A stretch of DNA of 39,419 nt from Acidobacteriaceae bacterium. Lineage in GTDB: Bacteria; Acidobacteriota; Terriglobia; Terriglobales; Acidobacteriaceae. Location of the stretch: assembly GCA_027452245.1 (NCBI GenBank), contig DAIDGW010000160.1:1-39419 (forward strand), written 5' to 3'. The position numbers were made by a program, and so were the translations under genes. This document shows, piece by piece, positions 15,326 to 24,344 of this stretch; position 1 is the stretch's first letter, and every line of letters begins with the position of its first letter. The notes beneath the pieces are model-generated. The model had not been told where the DNA came from. It ran no database searches and saw only the letters and a program-made list of their open reading frames with translations.

Positions 15326-16894
15326 ATGAACCGCAGAGGCTTTCTTTCAAGCGTTGGCGGGGTCGCCGTTGGGGCCGCTATGCCCTGGAAGGCGGTGTCT
15401 CAACTAGTTGAACCGCCACTGGAACACCGCTTGCCTTCGTCGGACTCGGACTATCAGCGATCAAAATCGTATATCGAGGAAACTCCCGTGCGGCAATACC
15501 ACTGGGCCTCGGAAGCGGCGGTCGAGGCATTCAACGATCAGAAGTTCGGTCTGAGAATCCACTGGGGCATCTACTCGATCTATGGAAAGGCGCACGAATC
15601 TTGGCCTTTTCTTAGAATGCCGTTCGAAGAACGCCAGGCCTACAACCAGGCCTATAAGACCTGGAACCCAAGCGGTTTCGACGCGGATGGATGGATGAAC
15701 CTGTGCGAGGAGGCCGGTATAAAGATGTTCGCCTTCACCTCCAAGCACCACGAAGGGTTTTCGATGTTCGATACGAAGACTCGAGTTCGTAACCGCGCCA
15801 ACTGGACGTTTCCGGGTGGCCCGAAGATCGAGGACTGCGACCTTGCCTACAGCATTATGGAATCGCCGTTCCGTCGCGACGTGGTCAAGGAACTTACTGC
15901 AGCGGCCCACAAGCGCAACATCAAGATCGACCTCTATTTCTCACACTCGGATTGGTACGATGCTGACTTCCGGCCCTATGGCTGGCACCCGCTACAAGTG
16001 CCATCGTCGCCGGAGCTTTGGGGATGGAAACCATCCGACGGAACAACTCAGCAGTTTTGGGACAGCGTGAAAAGGATGGGCCTGAAGGATATCGTCATGG
16101 CGCCGGATCCAACCCCGGAACAGGTGAAGCTGATGGTGGCACGACACCGCACACAGCTCACCGAGTTGCTGACGCAGTACGGGAAGATCGACATGATGTG
16201 CCTCGATATTTTCTGGGGACCCAGGGTTTGGCCCCAGATGCGGGAAACGATTCTAAAGATACGGGAGCTGCAGCCGGACCTGATGTTGCGGGCGCGCGGT
16301 ATCGGCAATTACGGGGATTACTACACGCCGGAGGGTTTTGTTCCTTTCTCGAAGGCCAGCACCAAAATGCCGTGGTTCGTCATCTACCCGCTGGGATCGT
16401 CTTTTTCATACGAACAGGACCCATCCAAGTACAAAGGAACGAAATGGATCATCAACAACCTAGTGGATGCCACGGCCAAGGGGGGCAACTTCATGCTCGG
16501 GGTGGGCCCAAATGGGAATGGTGAGTTTCATCCCGAAGCGATTACCCAGTTGAAAGAAACAGGGAAGTGGCTGAAGGTGAACGGCGAAGGCATTTACGCC
16601 ACCCGTCCGCGGCCCGATTTACTGTGGCAGGAAGGCCCCGATCTGCGCTTCACGCGGAGCAAAGATCAGCGGTCGATCTACTGCATCGCGCTTCGTTGGC
16701 CGGGTTCTGAGCTGCACCTTACCTCGTTGCAGTCCAAAGATGTGGCCTCTGTCGAACTGCTGGGGTATCCAAATGCACTCGAATATCGTTGGGATCCCGT
16801 GCAGCGGCTCGTGATAACCATCCCGCCCGAATTGCGGGAAGCGGTGCACCGCCCCTGCGACTATGCCTGGACCTTCAAAATTGCGCGGTCATAA
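15326..16894 (+). CDS. GH29 alpha-L-fucosidase 1, Tat-exported
   Basis: Start ATG 15326 has AGGAG about 6 nt upstream; 522 residues. The N-terminus MNRRGFLSSVGGVAVGAA is a twin-arginine signal. The GH29 TIM barrel begins near residue 70: KFGLRIHWGIYSIYG, then KMFAFTSKHHEGFSMFDT with the substrate-binding His pair. The motif IDMMCLDIFWG holds the presumed nucleophile Asp, and NFMLGVGPNGNGEF precedes the C-terminal beta domain. The enzyme releases terminal L-fucose from glycans by a retaining mechanism outside the cytoplasm. A CTGATATATCAG operator lies in its promoter, and the GntR regulator gene follows on the opposite strand. It differs strongly from the two other GH29 enzymes in the window, so substrate preference probably differs. 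Confidence 0.93.
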   Translation: MNRRGFLSSVGGVAVGAAMPWKAVSQLVEPPLEHRLPSSDSDYQRSKSYIEETPVRQYHWASEAAVEAFNDQKFGLRIHWGIYSIYGKAHESWPFLRMPFEERQAYNQAYKTWNPSGFDADGWMNLCEEAGIKMFAFTSKHHEGFSMFDTKTRVRNRANWTFPGGPKIEDCDLAYSIMESPFRRDVVKELTAAAHKRNIKIDLYFSHSDWYDADFRPYGWHPLQVPSSPELWGWKPSDGTTQQFWDSVKRMGLKDIVMAPDPTPEQVKLMVARHRTQLTELLTQYGKIDMMCLDIFWGPRVWPQMRETILKIRELQPDLMLRARGIGNYGDYYTPEGFVPFSKASTKMPWFVIYPLGSSFSYEQDPSKYKGTKWIINNLVDATAKGGNFMLGVGPNGNGEFHPEAITQLKETGKWLKVNGEGIYATRPRPDLLWQEGPDLRFTRSKDQRSIYCIALRWPGSELHLTSLQSKDVASVELLGYPNALEYRWDPVQRLVITIPPELREAVHRPCDYAWTFKIARS

Positions 16895-16956
16895 AGCCCA
16901 GGATTCGAGCAGCAGAAATAGGCACAAACCCGAATCAAGACCGCGAGTTTCTCGGA

Positions 16957-17706
16957 TCAGTCCACACGACGCAGGCGCCAACCCTTTTCGACCTCCAAAT
17001 TCGCGATGCTCTTCATTACGTCTTCAAGACCGAAGCGAACATGTTTTCGCATGCCGGCATCTGCAAGCTGCAGCTTTCGGGAACAGATTGCTTGGGCGAG
17101 GTTGCTATGGAAACCCGATGGCAGCGCCTTCCTGTGCGATACGGTGTCATATAGCCAGTTGTAGATAAGGACCTGCTCGCACTCGATTGACTGAACCAGG
17201 CGCGGAGAGCGGGAAAACTCGGCGATCTTCATATGGAAGCGCAAGTGATACGTATGCACCGAGAAAAGAAAAGGAGAATCTTCCAATTCCGTGGCGCTGG
17301 CACGATATAGGTCATCGAGATGTTTTGCGCTCTTGAGTAGGTGCTCGCGCTCAGAAGCGGTAATGTTGCTGCAGCAGAGACGCGCCGCCTGCGTTTCTAA
17401 AGCCTCGCGAATCACGTAACTATCCAGTACATCCTGCTGCGTGGGGATCCTGACGCGAGTTCCGATTCGAGGCCTGCTCTCGACCAAGCCTTCCGCTTCC
17501 AGACGTTGCAGCGCCTCAGTGATAGGCAGAAAGCTCATGTTTAGCCGCTCTGCGAATTTTCTGCGTGAAAGCACATCGCCCACCGCTAGCTTGCCGCGAA
17601 GGATTTCTTCCCGAATCTGCGTATAGGCCTGCTGTGCCAATGAGGATCCCGCCATCGACTCAGCAGCCCTCCGTACTGTGCTTCGCTTTGTAACGCGTCT
17701 GATCAT
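16957..17706 (-). CDS. GntR-family regulator, FadR/FCD subgroup
   Basis: A 249-residue repressor-type protein. The winged HTH (about 20-90) carries AYTQIREEILRGKLAVGDVL, SRRKFAERLNMSFLPITEAL and LEAEGLVESRPRIGTRV. The FCD effector domain (about 105-230) has VIREALETQAARLC and the helix with FLFSVHTYHLRFHMKIAEF, whose Asp/His residues usually bind a metal that senses an organic acid or sugar acid. No clear ribosome-binding site precedes the ATG at 17706, and the ATG at codon 18 is an alternative. It is divergent from the SDR gene and convergent with fucosidase 1. Matching palindromes at 15231 and 17807 suggest it controls both flanking genes and itself, probably in response to fucose or a fucose-derived acid. 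Confidence 0.9.
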   Translation of the reverse strand: MIRRVTKRSTVRRAAESMAGSSLAQQAYTQIREEILRGKLAVGDVLSRRKFAERLNMSFLPITEALQRLEAEGLVESRPRIGTRVRIPTQQDVLDSYVIREALETQAARLCCSNITASEREHLLKSAKHLDDLYRASATELEDSPFLFSVHTYHLRFHMKIAEFSRSPRLVQSIECEQVLIYNWLYDTVSHRKALPSGFHSNLAQAICSRKLQLADAGMRKHVRFGLEDVMKSIANLEVEKGWRLRRVD

Positions 17707-17791
17707 CTTACGAGTTCAGTCCACTCGAAAGAGATGCCATCTACCTTCGACGCGAGACTTTCTGGGCTCAGCATAGCACCGTTGTCTTGCG

Positions 17792-17817
17792 TTGACGCTT
17801 TCTATCCTGATATATCA
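17792..17817. promoter_or_regulatory. SDR/GntR intergenic control region with second GntR-type operator
   Basis: TTGACG (17792-17797) is a -35-like box. CTGATATATCA (17807-17817) repeats the fucosidase 1 operator at 11 of 12 positions (the last G is A). The -10 box is unclear and may overlap the operator. The site lies 42 bp before the SDR start and 100 bp from the regulator start. Confidence 0.55.
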
Positions 17818-17858
17818 AATATTGAAATACAGCTGAAAACGGGCAAGGAGCGTGCGCG

Positions 17859-18605
17859 ATGACTCTTTCAGGAAAGGTTTGTCTCATTACTGGGGGAACG
17901 AGCGGCATTGGGAAGGCCACAGCGCTCACGCTGGCAGAGCAGGGAGCTTCTCTTGCCCTCGTGTCGCGGACGGGTGAGATATCGGAAGCGTTTGCGAACG
18001 AGCTTCGGAGGCTGGGTGCCACTTACCACCTAATATGCGCGGATGTGTCAGGCGCTCGAGACTGCCAGCGGTGTGTCGTTCAAACTGTGGCACTTTTCGG
18101 CCGTCTCGACGTTTTGGTGAATTCGGCCGGAGGGCCTGCCCCGGGAAAACTTGAGGACGTCTCCGAGGATGCGTGGATGAGGGCCTTCGCAGTGCATGTT
18201 CACTCGGTCTTCTTTCTGGCCAAAGCGGCTGTTCCTCACATGGCCAAACAGAAGGGTGGTGCCGTAATTTTGCTTGGCTCAGCGGCTGGTCTGCGCGGCT
18301 GTCTCGGTGCTCTGCCCTACGGCGTGGTGAAGGGCACTCTGCCGCAGTTTACCCGCATGCTGGCACGTGAGCTTGCGGATCAGAACATTCGAGTAAACTG
18401 TGTTGCGCCGGGGGTGGTACGAACTCCGTTTCAGGACTTTCTTACGCCTGAGCAGGCGGCGAACAATGTTCAGAACAGAATTCCCCTGCACCGCGAAGGT
18501 CGGCCCGAGGATGTTGCGCAAGCCATCTCCATGCTGGTACAGAATGATTTCATCACCGGCGAGACCATCGTTATTGATGGCGGCATGACGATGCGCATTG
18601 TTTAG
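17859..18605 (+). CDS. Short-chain dehydrogenase/reductase (SDR)
   Basis: A 248-residue classical SDR with the cofactor motif TGGTSGIG at 11-18, NSAG at 88-91, catalytic Ser141 in LLGSAAG and YGVVK at 154-158 (Tyr/Lys). The Asn of the catalytic tetrad, usually in helix 4, falls in AVHVHSVFF, where His replaces it. The C-terminus GETIVIDGGMTMRIV is typical of FabG-like sugar or alcohol dehydrogenases. AAGGAG lies about 10 nt upstream of the ATG. Between a GntR regulator and two fucosidases, an L-fucose dehydrogenase role (NAD(P)-dependent oxidation to the lactone) is plausible but not provable from sequence. Confidence 0.9.
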   Translation: MTLSGKVCLITGGTSGIGKATALTLAEQGASLALVSRTGEISEAFANELRRLGATYHLICADVSGARDCQRCVVQTVALFGRLDVLVNSAGGPAPGKLEDVSEDAWMRAFAVHVHSVFFLAKAAVPHMAKQKGGAVILLGSAAGLRGCLGALPYGVVKGTLPQFTRMLARELADQNIRVNCVAPGVVRTPFQDFLTPEQAANNVQNRIPLHREGRPEDVAQAISMLVQNDFITGETIVIDGGMTMRIV

Positions 18606-18648
18606 GCTCTCTTGGCAGCCGGGTCCCAGCTGCGGTTTTGCATCCGCA

Positions 18649-18860
18649 TTACGCACTCCCCAAAGCTTTACGAACCACGATCGAGTTGTGCTTGCGCCTG
18701 GACTCCATAAGCGCGTCGCCATACTTCGCCGTGGTGGTGATGGCGGCGTGCCGCATCAGTTTCTACTGCACACCGATCGGCGCGCAGGTATCGTCCAACC
18801 ACGACCGGTAGGTGTGGCGGAACGTATATTGACGCCGCTGATACAGCCGGGCAGCTGCGG
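18649..18860 (-). pseudogene. Second tyrosine integrase remnant
   Basis: The minus strand encodes QYTFRHTYRSWLDDTCAPIG, then VQ, a TAG stop, KLMRHAAITTTAKYGDALM, ending in TAA at 18649. This is the same C-terminal integrase block as at 5058-5315 but from a different copy. Here the nucleophile Tyr (AKYGDAL) is kept, while a nonsense codon and an upstream frameshift (ISGVN to TFRHT) break the gene. No att repeat was found nearby. Confidence 0.75.
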
Positions 18861-18911
18861 TAGATTCCGGGGATGACCTGCATACTCGCTTCCAAGACAC
18901 GCCGGCCCGAC

Positions 18912-19490
18912 GAACGTCACGGACGTCGTTGCGGAACTCTCTGCGAAAGCAGCGACCCTTGGTTCAGCACTGCATCCTCGGGCCGCGTCCAATGTCGCGG
19001 ACCTCGTGCGAATCATGAAAACCTACTACAGCAACCTGATCGAAGACCACCACACTCGTCCACGCGACATCGAAGGTGCTGTTGCAGGAGAACTCGATTA
19101 CCATAAAAAGCTTCGTGATCTTCAGCTAGAGGCCAAAGCGCAGGTGCGCGTTCAGGCCGAGGTGGACGAATTGTTTGCCAACGGTCGACTGCCAGACCCA
19201 ACATCGTCGGACTTCATTCTCTACCTGCATCGAGAGTTCTATCGGAATGCTCCGGAGTCCATGTTGCGGATCAAGGGAGCGGGTCGGGAGTTCGTAATGG
19301 AACCACGGGAATGGCGGTCCTTGCCCGAACATGATGTCGCCGCGGGCCACCATCTGCCACCATCGAGCAATCGCGTTCCTGATTTCATGAGGCACTTTGA
19401 GGCGCGTGATCGTCAGCAGAGAGAGCAAGGGATCACGTATCCGCGCTCTGCCGGCAGCGCATCATCGGCTGGCCACCGAGACTGAACGAG
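18912..19490 (+). pseudogene. Decayed Fic-family gene
   Basis: The frame around ATG 19014 reads MKTYYSNLIEDHHTRPRDIE, then AGELDYHKKLRDLQLEAKAQ, DFILYLHREFYRNAPESML and HLPPSSNRVPDFMRHFEARD. This is the N-terminal part of a Fic protein, including the S-N-L-I-E-(G)-H inhibitory/structural motif. Near 19440 the frame shifts (PAAHHRLA appears in the next frame) and the gene ends before the catalytic HPFxDGNGR loop. The upstream frame back to about 18912 (AKAATLGSALHPRAA) seems to belong to it but lacks a start. It cannot be an active AMP-transferase. Confidence 0.75.
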
Positions 19491-19583
19491 CATTGGAGCA
19501 GAAGCAAAGCGGACGACGCTTGCTTTGCGCAGGGGATCTTCTGGGATGCCATTCGCGAGAAGATTCCCCAGGGCAAAGCCGTC

Positions 19584-21368
19584 TTAGCTCAGTGCGATTT
19601 TGACCACCGCCCCGTAGCTATTCGCAACCGGCAATCCCCAAGGTAACTGCAAATGCAATCCATCGACGGCCTGCGTCCACTTGATCTTCGCTTCCGACCC
19701 AACCAATGTGACATTCTGGATCTTGCCTGGATTGGACTTGCTCGATAATCCCAGCGACGCAATCTGTGCAGAGCCCTCTGGCCATCCCATGAAGACGGCA
19801 AAGATTACCGTGTTGGCCTTGTTGCGTGTGAAGCGGATGTCTTTACTCCCCATTGCGCTGATGGTGGCGCCCTTGAACGGCCCACTCGTGATCGCATTCG
19901 GCCCCTCGCCGTAGACGGTCCACGGTCGCGTCTCAAAGATGGCTTCGCCGTTAATCTTCAACCAAGCCGAAATCTCATCGAGAACGGCCACCTCTTTGCG
20001 GTCGATGGTGCCGTCCGGTTTGCCCGGGATATTCAGAATGAACGTGCCATTTTTGCTGACCGTGTCGACAAGCCAGTGAATCGCATCGCGCGGCGCCAAA
20101 TATCCTCCAAATTCTCCGGGGCCTTCAAAAAGACTGCGCCGGTAGTGCCATTCTCCAATGCACGTTTCGGATTGCCACGCATACGGCATGATTCTGCTGG
20201 TCAGGCCGCGCTCGTAGTCGGCCACGACCGCCTTGGCCACATTGTCGGGAACATTTTTGATATTCAACACGGCTTCCATGTTGCCGCGTGTCTTCAGGTT
20301 GTGGTTATAGAAATATGCACCGATGTTCATTCCTCCCCACCCCAGCGGAAGCAGAGCGTTGTCGAAATAGAGTAAGTCGGGATCGTGCTGGTCAATGAGG
20401 TCGCGCGTGCGATCATAGAAGTTTTTCACGTAGGAAGCATCGGGCAGCGCATCCTTGGGATGCTTGACGCCATAAAGCATCTGCGGATCGAGACCATCCC
20501 ACCATTGCCCCTTGCCTTGGGCATTGGTCAAACGACCGTCATAGGGAACGCCCGCCAAAGGGCCGGTCTTGTCAGCGCCGTGCGAAGTCTGGAACCACCA
20601 CCAGTTGCGCGCCTGGTGAACCGTCACACCAAAGCGCATTCCGTGGCGCCGCGCCGCCGCCGCCCACTCTCCTACTACATTTCGATGTGGACCATGATTT
20701 ACGGCATTCCATGGCTGATGCTTCGAGTCCCACGTGTCGAACCCATCATGATGATTTGCCAAAGCGATGAAAAGGCGCGCGCCAGCGTCCTTGTAACGCT
20801 GAATCAGCGCTTCAGGTTCCCAGTTGAGTAACGTCCACTGCGCGCAGAGATCCTTATAACCAAACTTGGAGGGGTGACCGTAATGCGAGTTTTGGTAGCG
20901 GTAGTCAGGAGAATCCTCAATGTACATCGTACGTGCGTACCAGTCACCAGCCTCGGGTACACACTGAGGGCTCCAGTGTGCCCATATCCCGAACTTTGCA
21001 TCCCGGTACCACTCTGGTGCGTCATACTGGAGCAACGAATCCCACGTAGGCTGATATGGGCCGTCGCCATTGAGCCCCCTGACTGGTGCCTGCATGGGCA
21101 CACCATCCCATGAACCGCCGGGCAACTCAGGCGGCTCACCCCAGCCAGTCGCCGCCCAGTCAGTATCGCTGAGTCTGGTTTCCACAAACCTTCCATCTAC
21201 GAGCGCATAGAAGATACGGTCCCTTTCGGGTGTCGCGCAGAATTCTTCATAGGTCTGATGAAGGGTGTTGAACCCGGCAGGTGCACTGGCCCCTGTCTGG
21301 CTCATTGCGGGGATGCCTTGGGCTGCGGCAGCGGCCGTGATCAGCTTGCAAAAGTCTCTTCTTTGCAT
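19584..21368 (-). CDS. GH29 alpha-L-fucosidase 2, Tat-exported
   Basis: A 594-residue protein with a twin-arginine type N-terminus (MQRRDFCKLITAAAAA). The fucosidase barrel includes AKFGIWAHWSPQCVPEAGDW, YKDAGARLFIALANHHDGFD, VVGEWAAAARRHGMRFGVTV and PDLLYFDNALLPLGW with the putative nucleophile Asp. The C-terminal domain carries NGTFILNIPGKPDGTID and SAWLKINGEAIFETRPW. It has about 80 extra N-terminal residues compared with enzyme 1. GGAG 7 nt before the ATG supports the start. It is the last gene of the five-gene operon and its start overlaps the FucU-like gene by 28 nt. The acid/base residue of GH29 is not conserved across subfamilies and could not be assigned. Confidence 0.92.
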   Translation of the reverse strand: MQRRDFCKLITAAAAAQGIPAMSQTGASAPAGFNTLHQTYEEFCATPERDRIFYALVDGRFVETRLSDTDWAATGWGEPPELPGGSWDGVPMQAPVRGLNGDGPYQPTWDSLLQYDAPEWYRDAKFGIWAHWSPQCVPEAGDWYARTMYIEDSPDYRYQNSHYGHPSKFGYKDLCAQWTLLNWEPEALIQRYKDAGARLFIALANHHDGFDTWDSKHQPWNAVNHGPHRNVVGEWAAAARRHGMRFGVTVHQARNWWWFQTSHGADKTGPLAGVPYDGRLTNAQGKGQWWDGLDPQMLYGVKHPKDALPDASYVKNFYDRTRDLIDQHDPDLLYFDNALLPLGWGGMNIGAYFYNHNLKTRGNMEAVLNIKNVPDNVAKAVVADYERGLTSRIMPYAWQSETCIGEWHYRRSLFEGPGEFGGYLAPRDAIHWLVDTVSKNGTFILNIPGKPDGTIDRKEVAVLDEISAWLKINGEAIFETRPWTVYGEGPNAITSGPFKGATISAMGSKDIRFTRNKANTVIFAVFMGWPEGSAQIASLGLSSKSNPGKIQNVTLVGSEAKIKWTQAVDGLHLQLPWGLPVANSYGAVVKIALS

Positions 21369-21943
21369 TTTTGCTCTCCTGTTGGCTCTGTGGGTTCTGC
21401 TGCATCTCCAACGGCGCGCTTATCGAAATTCAATGAGCTTGCCGATTCCTGTGACTGTGCACTTCTCAGGCGCTTCTCCGCTGCATCGTTCCAATAGCCG
21501 CAGTCCAGCTCAAGGAAGACGGAACTGTACGGTATCGTGAGTGTTGACTTAAGAACCAGAATGCGAAAGAGTCTGGCAGTACGATCCAGCCTGGCAATAA
21601 TCTCTTCATGTGCGGCTTCCTGCGCGCTCTCCGCAGCAAGCAGACCAGTCAACTGATTCCGGAGCGCCGTCACTCCCGGTGCATCGTTTTCGGTTACCAG
21701 CTTCAGTTCGGCGTCGAGATAAACATTGGCGCGAAGGTGGTTCGATGCGGCTATCGCATCGAGAACCTTCCCGAGAACTTCCGTGTGATCAGCATCAGTG
21801 ACGATGGTTTCAATCCCAGGGCTCGACTGGGCGGGGTAAGCGGCATCGGCGACAACAATGAAGTTACGATGTCCAAACAACGGCAGTACGCGTTCAAATT
21901 GGGATTTCCACAACACACTTTCGCAATCAGGATTTGAGTTCAC
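21341..21943 (-). CDS. fucU: RbsD/FucU-like sugar mutarotase
   Basis: The start is GTG at 21943, overlapping the permease stop by 17 nt with a GAGG box upstream; 200 residues. Frames upstream of this point lie inside the permease gene. The FucU core (about residues 10-110) has WKSQFERVLPLFGHRN with the conserved Gly-His, FIVVADAAYP, and a middle region ending LKLVTENDAPGVTALRNQL. A second conserved block follows: FRILVLKSTLTIPYSSVFLE and LDCGYWNDAAEKRLR. The tail of about 40 residues is low-complexity. FucU interconverts alpha and beta L-fucose so that dehydrogenases or isomerases get the right anomer. The protein is longer than E. coli FucU (about 140 aa). Confidence 0.82.
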   Translation of the reverse strand: MNSNPDCESVLWKSQFERVLPLFGHRNFIVVADAAYPAQSSPGIETIVTDADHTEVLGKVLDAIAASNHLRANVYLDAELKLVTENDAPGVTALRNQLTGLLAAESAQEAAHEEIIARLDRTARLFRILVLKSTLTIPYSSVFLELDCGYWNDAAEKRLRSAQSQESASSLNFDKRAVGDAAEPTEPTGEQKCKEETFAS

Positions 21944-23282
21944 TTGGGACCTCGTTGAGCAGCCGCCCGGAGCGGATTGAAAGGGTTGCGGTGTGCGCTC
22001 CCCAGAATGCAAAGAACGCAACAACGACATAGCACATCAAGGGAACGATCATGCTTGCGGCCGTGCTCTTTGTAGCCTGATAGGCGAATCCCATAAGGGG
22101 TGTAAAGACTGCTCCGCCGATGATGGACATCACCAGCAGCGAAGCACCCTCCTTGGTATGTTCGCCGAGATCCCGAATACCGAGGGCAAAGATGGTCGGA
22201 AACATAAGCGACATGAAGAAGCTGGTGAGCAGCACTGCGACCAGTCCTCCCCAACCCGGCCGGAGGATGCCGATCAGTACGAGCACAATATTGACGAGAG
22301 CGAAGGTGCCCAGCATCCTGTCCGGACGCAGGCGCTGCATCAGATAGCTGGATGCAAATCGTCCGATGGCGAAAGCTGCGAGTGTTGCCGTGAGCAGATA
22401 ACCCGCCAGCTTCTCGGGGACATGGGTGTAATCCTGCGCATACTGGATAAAGTAGCTCCAGGTGCCCACCTGCGCACCAACGTAACAGAACTGAGCAGCA
22501 ACGGCCAGAAGAAAACTGGGATAGCGGAGAAGCGTGAGATAACCGCCGAATTGGCTTGTATGCGGGCCCGAGGAATCCCCCTCGATGTCCGGAAATCGAG
22601 TCTTAAAGATGAGCATGGCCCACATCAAGACAACGACGCCCAGCACCATGTAAGGCACAAGCACGCGTGCGGTTTCATGCTGAAGGAATGCGTCATAGGT
22701 TCCAAGGGCCCTCATGCGTACGATCTCGCTTGATCGGGGTTCTACTCCCGAAAAAATGAACACCGTTCCGATCAAAGCGCCTGAGATCGCCCCGAGCGGA
22801 TTGAATGCCTGCGAAAAATTGAGCCGTCTGACCGCGGATTGAGGGTCGCCTAGTTGGGTGATGAGAGCATTGGAGCCTGTCTCGAGAAACCCGAGGCCAC
22901 TCGCGATGACGAACAATGCGAGGAGGAAGAGGGGGTAACTTCTGACCGAAGCAGCGGGGAAGAAAAGGAACGTGCCGCACGCATAGAGCATCAAGCCAGT
23001 CATCAAGCCGGTCTTGTAGCCGAATCGGCGCATGACGAGAGCAGCGGGGATGGCGAATAAGAAATAGCCAAGGTAGAAAGCAGATTGAATGAGACCCGCC
23101 TCGAAGCGGTTGATCTCGAAGGACTTCATGAACTGGCGAATCAGCACGTCGTTCAGGTTGTTGGGAATTGCCCACAGAAAGAATAATCCCGTCACCAGGC
23201 AGAAGGCGATCCTGCCGTCGCGCGGCAAGAGGAGGGCGGGTGAGGATTGTGAGGCGGCTGAGTCTTCTACTATTGCGGACAT
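21927..23282 (-). CDS. fucP: FucP-like L-fucose:H+ symporter (MFS)
   Basis: A 451-residue MFS permease with twelve hydrophobic segments. The FucP signature is present: LFFLWAIPNNLNDVLIRQF with Asp45 (equivalent to E. coli Asp46), and ASGLGFLETGSNALI with Glu134 (equivalent to Glu135). These are the two residues involved in proton coupling and fucose recognition in E. coli FucP. The MFS loop motif is represented by RRFGYKTGL. It starts 3 nt after the dehydrogenase stop (GGAG inside the preceding codons) and its end overlaps fucU. Within this operon the substrate is very likely L-fucose, though the family also includes other hexose carriers. Confidence 0.9.
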   Translation of the reverse strand: MSAIVEDSAASQSSPALLLPRDGRIAFCLVTGLFFLWAIPNNLNDVLIRQFMKSFEINRFEAGLIQSAFYLGYFLFAIPAALVMRRFGYKTGLMTGLMLYACGTFLFFPAASVRSYPLFLLALFVIASGLGFLETGSNALITQLGDPQSAVRRLNFSQAFNPLGAISGALIGTVFIFSGVEPRSSEIVRMRALGTYDAFLQHETARVLVPYMVLGVVVLMWAMLIFKTRFPDIEGDSSGPHTSQFGGYLTLLRYPSFLLAVAAQFCYVGAQVGTWSYFIQYAQDYTHVPEKLAGYLLTATLAAFAIGRFASSYLMQRLRPDRMLGTFALVNIVLVLIGILRPGWGGLVAVLLTSFFMSLMFPTIFALGIRDLGEHTKEGASLLVMSIIGGAVFTPLMGFAYQATKSTAASMIVPLMCYVVVAFFAFWGAHTATLSIRSGRLLNEVPSELKS

Positions 23283-23285
23283 GAG

Positions 23286-24344
23286 CTACTCCAAAGCGGG
23301 GCAAACTGCGACTTTGCCGCATCGCCCAGAGGCCATCAACGCATAGGCTTCACTTGCCTGGGCGAGGGAAAAGCGATGGGTAACAATCTGTTCGGGGTGC
23401 AAGTTCCAGCGAACCAACCGCTCCGCCAGCTCTTCCATGAGCCATGTCGATGTAACCCAGGAACCAAAGACTGTCTTTTGATCATGGATGATGTCGGGAG
23501 ATGGATTGAAGGCAACCGAACCTCCTTCGCCGACCATGACGATTCTTCCCCATTTGCGAGTCGCGCGAATCGCGACGGCGCGCGCATCTGCGTTGCCAGA
23601 ACAATCGATCGCGCGCTCAACACCGCTGCCGCTCGTCAGCTCGCGGACCTCGCTTACATTGTCCAGCCCAGCGGCGAGAACGGAGTCGCAAAGCCCGAGG
23701 CTCTGGGCAATATTGCGACGCTCGGGAGAGATATCTATGCCGATAATTCTCTCTGCGCCCAGCTTGCGGCACAGGGCCCCCGCGGCAAGGCCCACCGGGC
23801 CCAAGCCCGTAATCAGTACAGCGTGATTGCCATCAATCCCCACCTTTTGCAGGGCTTCATATACGGTGCCATAGCCGCATGCCACCTGTGCTCCATCCAA
23901 ATACGTAAGAGAAGCTGGAAGCTGGATGAGATCTTTTTCTTCTGCAAGAAGATACTCGGCCATGCCACCATCGCGCTGCCATCCATACGCTCGGCGATAT
24001 TGCGTGCTGGTGCACGAGATCATGTACCCGCGGCGGCAATCGTTGCACACGCCGCACCCCGAGATGTGGTAGACAAGAACCCGATCGCCCACTTTGAATC
24101 GGCGGCAGCCTGGACCGGCTTCAACGATCTGACCTGCGGGCTCGTGTCCGGCGATCACCCCCTGATAGCCTTCAGGACCTTTGCCCAGGTGCTCGTGATA
24201 AATGGCGCGGATGTCCGAGCCGCAAATGGTAGAAGCTTTGACGGCAAGGAGTACTTCGCCGTGTCCCGGCTCTGGTACCGGAACTTCTCGCATCTCGACG
24301 GTACTGTTTCCGGGAAGAAACGCCGCTTTCATCATCTTGCTCAT
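23286..24344 (-). CDS. Zinc-dependent medium-chain dehydrogenase
   Basis: The ATG at 24344 (MSKMMKAAFLPG) has AGGAG 8 nt upstream and is preferred to the GTG at 24353; 352 residues. The catalytic-zinc ligands appear as Cys in STICGSDIR and GHEPAG. The structural zinc lobe is CGVCNDCRRGYMISC. The Rossmann fold follows as VLITGLGPVGLAAGAL. This is the alcohol/threonine/sorbitol dehydrogenase superfamily, commonly acting on polyols and sugars. In this operon it could oxidise L-fucose or reduce/oxidise a downstream intermediate such as 2-keto-3-deoxy-fuconate or L-lactaldehyde; sequence cannot choose. It is separated from the AKR gene by 115 nt and nearly touches fucP. Confidence 0.88.
   Translation of the reverse strand: MSKMMKAAFLPGNSTVEMREVPVPEPGHGEVLLAVKASTICGSDIRAIYHEHLGKGPEGYQGVIAGHEPAGQIVEAGPGCRRFKVGDRVLVYHISGCGVCNDCRRGYMISCTSTQYRRAYGWQRDGGMAEYLLAEEKDLIQLPASLTYLDGAQVACGYGTVYEALQKVGIDGNHAVLITGLGPVGLAAGALCRKLGAERIIGIDISPERRNIAQSLGLCDSVLAAGLDNVSEVRELTSGSGVERAIDCSGNADARAVAIRATRKWGRIVMVGEGGSVAFNPSPDIIHDQKTVFGSWVTSTWLMEELAERLVRWNLHPEQIVTHRFSLAQASEAYALMASGRCGKVAVCPALE

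Noticed and set aside
21993..22733. 246-codon plus-strand frame
   Set aside because: It is antisense to the FucP-like permease and consists of low-complexity charged sequence.
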